Source of the DNA: Blastomussa wellsi
Taxonomy: Eukaryota > Cnidaria > Anthozoa > Scleractinia > Plerogyridae
Length of the DNA: 64,000 bases
NCBI GenBank assembly: GCA_947652115.1
Contig: OX393562.1
Coordinates: 2,118,294-2,182,293, forward strand
Direction of reading: 5' to 3'
This document shows positions 23,401 through 35,400 of the stretch, piece after piece; position 1 is the stretch's first letter; every line of letters starts with the position of its first letter. Both the position numbers and the translations under genes were made by a program. The notes beneath the pieces are model-generated. The model made no database searches and was not told the origin of the DNA. It saw only the letters and a program-made list of their open reading frames with translations.

Positions 23401-26400
23401 TGAAGCTCAACTTCACGCAAAATGACATGTTCTCCTAAACAAACTGTCGTGTTGTGTTAGCAGGTTTAACAAACAAGTTTTTTGACATACGGTGCTAATT
23501 TCAATTTCACTCACGAACGTTTCAGAGAAAGCACAATTTCCAAGAAAAAAGGAAATATTTTCCTTACCAGTTGATTAGCATCAAATCGAAGCCGCTGTTT
23601 TACAATTCCATCCTTGTCTACACCAAACACAGCCTTTTTTATTATGGATGTAGAGTAACGATGAAATTCATCAAAAGGAACTTGGGCCACTTTGCCGCGG
23701 ATCCGACTGGCTAAATAACAGAAGAGCACTTCAATTAGGCAAACACAAACTGTCGCCCTCCAAATTAAACGTCCCCAAAAGATCAACAGAAGCAAAATTA
23801 ATATTTTGACTTGATTTATACCAAGAGAGGATAAAGGGTAATAGAGGTAATCCCCCATATGGGCACTATTCCTTAGGTAATCCGTCTCAAGTTATTATTA
23901 GAACGCACTCATTCTCGCGCGTATAATATTACACGGATTCGTTACGTGGTGTTTCGTGGACAAAAATTTTTTCCACGTCGCATTTTCTCGGAAAGAGAAG
24001 CTTTTTTGTCGGTAGGCGGCATTCTATCGTAAAACGCATCGCGGATGACTTCCCCAAATTCATCAATAAAATCACACGTCAACTCGTTCAAGGCGTGTTC
24101 TTCTGCTAGTAATGCGTCCTTTAATGCCGCTCTTGATGGAAAAAACGCTACATTTGCCAAAGATTCCATCTTTGTTTTTATTTGAGTATTTAGTTCTTCT
24201 CTTTTTCCTTCCAGGCTTTCGCACAATTCCTCGACTTCACCTTCCGTGATGAGCTTGCGTGAAGATCCGAACATGACTTGAAAACACAAGCCTCGATATA
24301 AAGCAATCCGAACCATCGCCAGTGCGTATCAAGCGGTTCCACAGAGCGCACAGGGTACTCTGGGGGGAGGGAAAAATGAGAGGAGGGAGGGGGAGGGGAA
24401 TAGAAGTTAACTGTTGTCATGGAGCGGGCAGATTCGTCAACTTCCAAAATTCTGTTTCAAGTTAGGGTATTCTGAAACGACTCAGAATTTAAAGCTATAG
24501 ATGCAGCCGTGTAAGTGAGGTTTCCAAAGGTTACAATCACAGCCTGTTCCTCCTTTTTTGGACCTTCGAAACAAAAATCGAAAACCAAAATCGAAACCAC
24601 AGTCATCGTGTTCACACTTAAAAAGAGGGCAAGATGCCCTGCATTGCTCTGTCTTTAGAGTACAAGCAACCGGTCGTACGCGAGCGGATCGTGTCCGCTC
24701 TCCCGCCGTATGTAGCAGCTACAAAGCGGGGGAAAACGTGCGCGAGCGAGTCTGCATTGGTTTTGGTCGTGCTTTGATTAAGCTTCACTTTGAGAAAGTG
24801 GAGAGACTGTGTCAGAGTAGCAATGCAAATTACTTTCGACACTAAACTGAAAATACCTCAGTAGCATCAAACCATTATAGAATTAGTTTCAGGCTTCTAG
24901 TTCCAAAAAAACCCACTAGGCACGAGAAATGAGTATAGACGTATCTCACCAACACTCTTGCTGGCATTTCCAGTGTAATCTGGCACAGAAAAGATTGCTT
25001 GTTCAGATTCTTCGTTCCCTCTTTCAACCTGAATATACACAGCACGCAAAAAATTAAAATCCGTGCCAATGAATAAGGTTCTCTCGTTTTTCAAAACAAT
25101 TGCTGCGTTTTGACAGTCCTGCGAGAAACTTGGCAATCCAATTGATCCGTAGTACTTAAAACGCTATCACAACAAGCTAATGAAATCAAAACTCGTGTAT
25201 TTACTGCACGCAATAAAGTCTCTAGTCTCTACAAAGTCTTTAATTAGACTGACCTCAAAGAAGTTGTTCATTGCAAACTTGATCTTAAGTCGGGCGTGGT
25301 CAGAAGTTTCCACCTGGATAAAATACATGGAATGGGTTGGTAAAATGTAATCAGTGTGGACGGATATGGTTTGTTCAACACTACCCCAGATTATAAGACG
25401 AGGTAGCAGCTCTCGTAAGGTCTCACATGAATGGCTTGCGACGAATTGAGAGGACAATAGAACAAACAACAGGAATAATGCCCCTAGCCCCTAAAACAAT
25501 AGCAACTGCTGCCAGTAGAATTACAGGTACAAGCTTACGAGAGATTGTACCCTAACGAGATTATGACCTATTATGATAATCGTTTCATATCAAGAACACG
25601 TATTTCTGGCTAAGAGTTGTGTCGATCGGTATCCTGTCCATAGAATTTAACATCTGAAGCAGAAGATGCCTTTCTAAAAAGGCATTTTCGAAAATTTAGA
25701 GGTGATAGTTGCCCCTTGGAAATTTGGTGTTCTTAAAACTAGCCTAGCCCTCGCTTCTCGGGCTAACATTTGTTTTACGAACATCAAATTTCCGTGGCGT
25801 ACTATCAGTCTGGCGATAGTTCATGTTCCGGCCTTGATAGAAACACTCTATTGTTTAAACACAGCATACCTCAATAACATCCGTGATGAAATCAGGTCCC
25901 AGCATCAGACAGATTGTTTTCAAAGCATGTGGCCTTTTAGGTTTGCCAGCTGATTAAACAGAATAAGCCCATTAAAGATTTATCATTCCAAGTAAAATTA
26001 AAGTTACTGTGCATGCAAGGCGCACTGGAATCAGATTCTTTTTTGGCGATTTCTTTAAAATTTCAGCCTATATCCTGCTATTGCTCAAGCAGACATTAAT
26101 AAACTTTGAAGTGCATAGATCCTGAGCACTTTACGTCAAAAAACGCGCCATTTCCAAGCTTCCAGTTAACATTTTGGAAAATTCTCAAGTATCACTTTGA
26201 AATGATAAAACATTATTCCGCCACCCAGATCTACGTAGCAGTTGCATTTAGTTGTCCACTCACCACTCAAGCTCAACACATTGAAGTTCTCATGTGGTCC
26301 AAGAACAACCTTAAAAATAACCAGTGCAATACAAATGATTGACAACCTGCCAGAACGTCCTCTTGGTTCAGCGTTCAAAGCATAAGCTCTCCGTAATAAA

Positions 26401-29400
26401 CGCCAGACACTATTTTCAATGCTTGTTTTGAGGATTTGCAACAATTTAGCTATGTACGGTGCTACGCACCTAACAGTTTTTGATTAGTTTTCGACACCTT
26501 CTGGACATCTTTTGAAAACGGCCATTCAAAATGCAGCAACTTGCTGTTCATGAGGGTGAATAATGAATTTGACAGTTTAACAACTCTGCCCTCAACATTT
26601 CCCACGTCTTGATTGGCCAGTTCAAATAGAAGCCAGCGAAAAGTTATCAGAAAGTTGTCCGAAAAAGACGTCAAAATTTAATTTGGCAACAGCTCAGTGC
26701 ATAGTGCTTGCTGAAAGACGTTTACTAATTATTGATCGCAAAGCTTTGTACAAGAATAAAATGCTGAACAGATTTAATTTTGATGGTCATATAAAAGGTT
26801 TCACAGTTAAGTACTCAAATGCAGGTAATAGATGCCAACAGTGTTTCACGTTTGTACTATTATTTAATATAGAAAGTCATTTATGTTTATGAACTTGATG
26901 CAGTTGCTTACTTACAAGGTCTGGTCCAAAGATCACCCTTGCAGTCTTTCTTAAGTAGTCATAAACCTGAGAATTTAAGAACAGGCATTACCGTTAAACT
27001 GGTAAAAACAAACCTCTAATACATCTTGAGATTATATAATATGGAATGCATTACAGCAATTTACCACATTAACCACCGATTAGAAATTTTCTTTAATACT
27101 TAAAATATTTGTTGCTACTAAGCAAAGTCGCATTAAAGGGTTCATAAACATGTTGTCATGGATACCACAAGTTACCTGCACAGCAGTGTTTCCTGGGCAA
27201 CGGTACACAATCACTCGTGTCTTGTCTCGGCCCTTCAAAAAAGAATGCAAAATAACAACAAGGAAATCATTCAGAGTTTGACCAAGCCAGGATGTGAAAT
27301 GTCAAAAATGTTTCCGGACTGTCTTTGATGAATAAAGTCAAATGGCAAGAAGCAATATATAAATTTTAAATATAACTGCAAAAGTTTGTAAAAAATAATT
27401 ATGTACTTTAGAAAAGGAAGTAAACTTCTTATATTGTCCAGAGAGTGGACAAGAATAAACTGTCAGTTTGGAGTTGCCGTGGTATGACAAAGGCCATGCA
27501 AATATGCACAATAACTTCTTTTCATAACATAACTGCTGTGGTGTGGTATGACTGTTGTCTGAAAGGGGCTCTTCTAATTCACACCTCTTTTCTGGTGATT
27601 GAAGGATCAATTGATGATTCAAAGTATGCCATTTTTCTTATGTCACCACTGCCAATTCCTCCACCACTCCTAAAATCAGCAAATATAAAGGAACATGATC
27701 TTGCAAGCTATAGTTAAAATATATATCATTCAGTAGATTTTAAGAGCACTACAACAAGCCACGTTCAGTCATTGCAATTTTTTTGTCATCAGAAAGCCTA
27801 ACACTTATTCATTTAGTTGAACACGTTTTGGTACACTGGCTGGGGTGGTCGGTTGGTTTGGCTCCACAGGCGAGTGTCTGGGTCAGTCAAAGTGCACTTC
27901 GTCAATTAATCTGGTGGGCGTACAGTAGGAAAGGTAAAGAGTGCGTTCGAGCCTAGTGTCCCATCAGGGTGGAGCTTATCCTGGAATCTGTAGGTAGTAT
28001 AAATCAACAAGGAGTATTTTTACCTATCCCTAAATGAGATTTAACCTACAGTAGCTCTCACAAGGTAAATTAAACTGAACAGAATATCAACTTGATAGCC
28101 AGTGAGACTAACTTGAGGATATTTTCCACATCGTCACTTAGTTCTTTCTCCCACAGTTCCTCATAAGCCCTCAGTAGATATGACTGTGGACCCATAACTG
28201 CACGTACCTGGAGAAATCAACAAAGATGGAGCCAATTAGCTGATTATTGCGGATTTCAAAAATTCATTTCGCAGAACTTTATTACATTGTAACAAAACAG
28301 ACCAAAAACTTACAGCACCAGTTTGTGTATCTCTGACATAAATCCCATCATTTTCACAAAGAGGTACTGCTTTCCTAAAAAGACAAACAAACGGTAGACA
28401 GCTGTTATAAATAATCATCTTACACATACATAATTATATGACTGGCATTTCAAATCAGCTTGGCTTGTCAGCGAAGATTTTAATACAATACAAGAGGTAC
28501 AGGGCCTGTATTAATTATAAGATTATAAGTAAACTAGAGATGTAAAGAAGGTGATATTTAGACAAAAAGAAATATTTATGCTGATTAAAATTTATATATT
28601 TGAAATGACTGTAGGAAACAAGTCCTTTCCATGCCATCCCAGAAATGTGTTGCATGAAAAATGTTGAAAAATGTATGAAAAAATAAAGTTGATAGTCAAA
28701 CCTTCTTGAATTAACAGTAACTTCTATTGGTGGAACATATTCCACTGGACCAACGATCATCCAGCGATCCCCAGGGGAACGATGACACTTCTCTGCAATT
28801 ATGAGAGAATTAATAAAAAAAAACAGAAGCTAAAGTAGGAGTGTTTTCAACTCAAGATTGATACTGAAATCACTGATTTTAAGAAAAGGGAGTATAGTTT
28901 ACTAAAACATTATTTGAAGCCAACTACATAGCTGTCAATAAACTGTAGGTTTTGCAAGGTTTCATACTTTTTATAGAAGTATCATCAAAATGATCAACTG
29001 CAGACAATACAATAGCTTCATCTGCTTCTAGAATATAAGACTTCAGTATGCCACCATCCAAATCTTCTCCTGAAGGTAAAACAACAAAAAAAATAACCAT
29101 ATTAACCCACTGACTCCTAAACCGGCCGTAACTGGCCGTGACAGACCTTGACCTTTGTTCCGCTTCTGACGTCATCAGCTCTGATCAAAACAGGAATCCC
29201 ATGATTTATCCCAGTTCTACAGAAGAGAAAGAGTTTTCCAATGATACCGAAATGATATTGATTGGGCCAATGGAGCTTGAAATATGCATGAAAACGCTTA
29301 CAATTTTCCGCCAAAAACTAGGAGGAAAATTTCCCTCACTTACCCTTGGCTACTCCATGTTGAGTATTTCCCATCTCAATGATGCATTCGTGGCAATTCT

Positions 29401-32400
29401 TGAACCGAAAGCAAGCCCAGTAAAAGGCCAACAAAAGCATAAAAAAGATATGAGGAAAGGAGAAAGGAAAAGCGAAAAATAAAATAAAGAAATCGAAAAG
29501 CCTAAAGACGTGGGTCACTTTTCATCCAAAAACTTTGAAAACATCGAAATTTTGATTTGTGCGCATGCCCGAGCTAAAATATCGTTAAATGCGATACTAG
29601 TGAAAAACCTGGCATGCCTTCATTCTGCAAATGCATTTTGGAGAAATTTGAAGCATATTTAGACCATAACTGACTAGAAAATGTTCAAAATGTCTAAAAA
29701 ACACGTTCTTTTTCAAAAATCTCCAGGAGTCAAATGGGTTAAGGATAATAAATATTAATTACAGGTGGCTCACAATAGTTTAAAGCTTTCCATCTTTGGC
29801 ATTCTATTACAGCTAGGGCGATGATGCAGATGGAAAACATTTAGTCTAATTTTGTAGAGTATTTATCAGTAAACAGAGTCACATCAAAATGGAAACAAAC
29901 TTTGTTGTCATGGCAATTTCAAAACAGACCAAAGATGCCCCATATTTGACCTTTTCAGGCTGATAAGTTAAAAACTACTTGGTGCAAGTTATTGTTTTTG
30001 ATATATTTTTGTTTGCTCAAGACAGAAGAAACATTGGTGCAAACTTTTAAAAAATTAATAGGTTTCAGACCCACCTCAAATTTATGAAAAATAACATAGC
30101 TCTGAAACTTATTGCCAGAATTTTTTCAAAAATTTCCATTTATGCCCTTTCATCAACTTAACAAAAATATGTAAAAAATAAAAACTTTCACCTCATAGTT
30201 TAAAGTTGTTAGCCTGAAAACATCAAATATAGGGCATCTTTGACTTTGAAAGCTTTTGATGTTGCCATGGCCCAACCAATTTTTTAGCATTATTGGTGTT
30301 GCTACAATAGAATTCAGAAGACAGGGAAGTATTAACCATTTTGAGCCACCTTAAGCATCAATTGTAAAATTCCCTACATTGTTGTATTGATATCATTATC
30401 ATCTTAATTATCGTCGCTATCATCATCACCATTACCACCACCATCTTTGTCATCACCAATACCATCATCTGCATCACTGTTGCCGTCACCCTTGTCACCA
30501 CCATCACCATCCCAATCACCGTCATCCCACTGTCACCCCACCATCCCGATCATCATCATCCCACTGTCACCCCACCATCCCAATCACCATCGCATCATTA
30601 CCATCATCGCCATTCCCATCGCTGGGACTCACCTGGATGTAGAAAAAAAGAAGCGACCCCTCTTCGAAGTTCCTTCTTGCCCAGCTGATTACGGCCTTTG
30701 CTATCGACAGGGTCAGTGACGATACAGTACTCCTGACGAGACAGTATGGTCTGGATCACTTCAGCCACGACTTGCTGTTGATTAAGTCACATCACAATTT
30801 AAAAGCTTCATTACGTTCTTGAAATGAACTTGGTTGGTGGCTTTGTGTGAAAATTGGCATCAAGAAGACTACTCTGTTTTTCTCTGACACTAACATTTAA
30901 TAAAAATGTAAGTTCACAAGGCTGAATTATTACTAACAAAGATTTTCAACATATATAACTACCATACAGTTGATTGTGTAGTTTGATTGTCCGGGTGTGG
31001 GTAGTCTTGAGAAGAAATTGGTGGACAAAAATCTGTGAGCTGTGTGGACTTTGTACCAACACACAATAAAAATAACGTCAATCAGAGTTCTCACTGAAGA
31101 GTAAAAAGTGCCATAGTTCATTTTGCAGTCCAGATGTTTCAGGCATAGACCTTCATCACTGGATGCCCGCTGATATCAGTTAGAAAACTAGCTTGCACCA
31201 TGAAGCTAGATCTAAGTATAAACGAGCACGCGCTAGAGATAGCATGCGACAACCTAAAGAAATCTAAAATCAGAGTTCATTCCACGCGGCTGACTGGTGC
31301 CCAGTTTGAAAATCAGGCGCATCTCCTGGTGTTTGTATTTGTTCGTTACCGTCACAGAGCATGATTCCCCGTACTTGTATATACGTCTTGTAGGGTATGA
31401 CAATTTGTGTTGAAATGCTCTGCAACAGGAAAACCCGGCAGTTTGCTCTCGATGCTACGCAGATGCTTGCCGAACCATTGCCTAACTTAAGAACAGAATC
31501 CTCTCAACAGAAGTCAACAACTACCAGCACCATACAAGCGACTAATTCACTACATGAACATAATAACAAACAGACAGAATAGAATGACCTAATTTTACCG
31601 ATGGATAGAAACTGCCAATCATGGCCAACAACATCAACTACTTGAGTCTTGCAGATAAAAACATCACGGCAAAACTGACCAATCAGTTTTCACAAATCCG
31701 GCTTATAACATTCAACAAGTGCAAACAACTCATCACATGACTCTGATGATGACTTCTGCTCAAGTTGTTGAAACGTCAGTCACTGTCACTGACAACATTC
31801 CTTCTCAGGACTACCCTCACCTGGACTACACGATCGACTGTTACCCCTGTATTAATAGCTACAGTAACTAACAAATGTTTATTTCATATCACCTCAGAAA
31901 CTTCTGGAATATACATCTCTGTATCTTCGGAAGTGACAAGCCACTCATCTCCTGCATTTCTAACAGAACACATCAAATGAATATCAAATACTAAATATAA
32001 AATACCGAAAAAAGTAAACATTAATCATCAAAGAAGACTAGTATTTACAAAGTTCTACCAGTGAGAGTGATTAAACAAATGAATGCATCTTGCCCAGGAG
32101 TGATTTATCTACTTGTGCAATAGAGCCTACTTTTACCTGCCAATAAATGTACCTGAAATCAATGATTAAAAAAATTGGAAGTCCAAACTAACAGCAGTGA
32201 TTCAAATGCAATGGATAAAATCGGCAGGTGGGGGATAATAATAATAATTTTCAAATGGCATTGAATTGTAAAAACTTAAACTAAGATATTGTAACCTTTA
32301 ATTTATTACGGTAACCATATCATATGACAGACAGTAATGGGAATTAATATTTTGATCTAACCTCTTCTTGCCAAGTGCGTCAGTGCAAGTCTGTTTAGCG

Positions 32401-35400
32401 CGCATGTGTAATGCTGTGGTCTCTGTGAGCGTGTGAGCTTTCTCAACGCCTAAAACCTGCATGACAATGCAACAGTTGCATTACTCAGATTGCGTTGCTT
32501 GCAAAGCAAGTAAGATTACATGAAATGAAAACTCTATGGCCAAAAACACAAGCTCAGATAAGTGTTGCGTTCAGGTCTCCTATATACCCTCAAGACAGTA
32601 TACAGCAGACAGCCTATCTTGACTGATGAAGGTGTCGGAGTGCAGGCTTCGGGCAAGTTCTAGCATGGCATTGAATACATGTTTGTCCAAGTTGCTTGTT
32701 AGACGCTGTCCTTGTTGCTTTGAGAGTCAAAGAAATCAAACACGTCTCAATGCAAAGAAGTCAAAAGAAGTGGTTGCATCGTGAACAAACCTCTTCGTAT
32801 ACTCCTGGCAAGTACGCTCCCAAGTCTCTCACCAACCATTGTTCAGATGTCACACGTTTTCTAACAAGGTAAAAGAATTACAATTAACTGGTAATGTCAT
32901 AACTGTTATCATTGTGTAATAGTTTGCAAAAGAAATAGTGCAAAGAGGCAGTAGCAACTAAGAAAGAGGTGGGAACTGAGTGAACGTTAAAGGAAGGAAT
33001 TAAGGAATCCAAACAATCACTTTGCTGTGTGTGCATTCACTGAACTTCACATCAAACTTACTTTCCTGTCTTGTCAATCAAGACCTGCTTTGCCTTAAGC
33101 CGTAACGCTTGTCCATATTTAACAATGTGTGGTTTCACTCTCCGTATTATCTCCTGCAGTAATGATATAAAACAGATGATTACCTGCTAGGTAGACGACA
33201 TTCCATTTAATATAAAGCATTGCTGGTACGTTACAATTGAGAAAAGGGATGCGTGTAGACTTGAAGAACAAGTTTAAAGACACTAAGATTTCTGTTTCCA
33301 CACAACTGCTACATGAACATACAGCGTATGGTGTTGGTCTGTAGGTAAGAGGGCCCTCAAGCTGCCAAAGATCTCCAGTTTTACGCTCCTCGTCACCATC
33401 CATGTGATCTATGATAGCTGATAACTGAAGGCCTTCATTTGGTCCAATAACTGGAAGAGCCTTGACTCCAGAATTATATCCTACATTGTTATGACAATGG
33501 AAACAAAATTTAACCTTATTATTCTTTTTATGATCAATTTGTGAAAACTTTCACTTGCCCGTTGGGCAAGTGAAGGATAAAGTCCACTAGCGTGATGGCA
33601 AAATCCACTAGCCCTGGGCTATCGGACACTAACTTCCAAGTACGCTGGAACGAGACTTACCCATGACTTTGCCAGGCTGTTTTCGTCTTCGATTCTCTAG
33701 TTACTTTCTTTTATAAGAAAAACTAAAAATTAATGCCCGGCTGAAAAACGCTACTGACCTCCTGCACAAAAACTTAATGAAACCCTTGTATTATATAAAC
33801 TGAAAATGGCCAACTAGAAGTCTAAGATATTTCCTTTGTTAATAGTTTTTGTGACTCAAAAAAACAGCACATTATTGTTCATCTCCAGCAAGTGATAATT
33901 AAAACATGACTAAAATCATTATGACAAATCTGTGCCAAATTATTATTAATAATCAGCATCTGAATGAAATGGTACCTGCCCTTTGACTTGCCCCTTCAAT
34001 CGTTTCACCAGGATACAAAGGAAATGGTTCCTGAGTGGGAAAAAAAAGCTCGGTCAGATATCATAATTTGTAACCAAACAGATCACTCTACAATTTATAT
34101 TAATTTATGACTATTATCATAATTGTCTGTTGAACTGCACAACATCATGTTATACCTGCCAACATTTTCTTATCAAAAAGCACAAGACCTTTTACCCCGG
34201 AGGAGCCTGGATTTCCGAAGATGATTTCCGAACATTTCCGAATATGGACGAAGATTTCCGAAGATGCATGAAGGTTTCCGATTACATTCCGCACACCAAA
34301 AAGATTGAGGCCTCTGGAAACGAGATATATAAGTGTCCCAGCGACTCATCCCCAGTGTCTTTGCTTTCAAAAATCAGAAATCTTGAGGAAAAGAATCATC
34401 ATTTATTTTTTTTTATTTTTTTACAAAGGCGCGAGGGTTGAGTCTAAAACGTCTAGCATGCTGCCAATAAAGAATTGCCAGTATTCTTGAGTTGGAAGCC
34501 TTAGGATAGTATTACTGTATATGTTTAACCCACCTTAAAAAATCTCATTTCTCTATAACCATGATTTAGATCACACTGTTTCCCTGGTTCAAAAGGTTGT
34601 CTAAAATAAGTCAGACACTTTTAATTAATATCATGATGTTCATGATTTTAAAAAAATTGGAAAACTAAAGTTACACAAAGAAATAACTGTCGGAATATAA
34701 CATGACATAAACAAATAAGTAAATGTCAAAGTCATTATGTCTGATAAGTTCAAAGATGATTTAATTACAAAAAAAATTAATATTTACGTAAGAAGTTTTA
34801 AATGATTCCTTCAAAAACATTCCGCAGTGTTTTTGTAAGTTCTGATGTAAATAGTGTTGTAAGTAAAATAGTGATGTAAGTAAAAAAAAAAAATAAAAAA
34901 TAATAAAAAAAAAAAAGAAAAAAAAAAGTTCTGATGATTTTTACATGTACTAAATTCAAGAAATACAAATTAAAGGAGTACTGTCACAGGGGTTTTGGTG
35001 TTTTTGCTTCATTCATTGCTAAACTCATTACCTGGTACCTTTACTTGTGCTCAAAATGCTCCTGATGGACAGGAAGATATCAAACAAATTGTGGCTCAGA
35101 GAGCAAACCATAACAAATTTATGGCGACATTTTATAGGAATGGCTCTAGCATTTCAAATGTTTGCCCACTTCCATCCTTGCCATCCTAAGTGATGGGCGG
35201 CAATAAATGGTTTCAGCGTAGTGATGCAGTCCAAGGTAACAAAACTTACCATTATTTTTGGGTTTCCATTGATGCAAGAACATATTTCAGCATTTTGAAA
35301 TGACGCCAAAATACCGTGACAGTGCCCCTGGATGGGATGCTAGTCCATCTCACGGTTACCCCCTAGCAGTAAATTCGCCGGTACCCATTTGTACACCTGG

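Noticed and set aside
24558..24845. 95-codon plus-strand ORF in an MVP intron
   Set aside because: Also open on the minus strand, no domain; more likely unselected sequence upstream of the nested ORF.
30447..30719. 90-codon ORF rich in Ser/Pro
   Set aside because: Read through the CAT/CAC low-complexity tract and into an MVP exon on the other strand.
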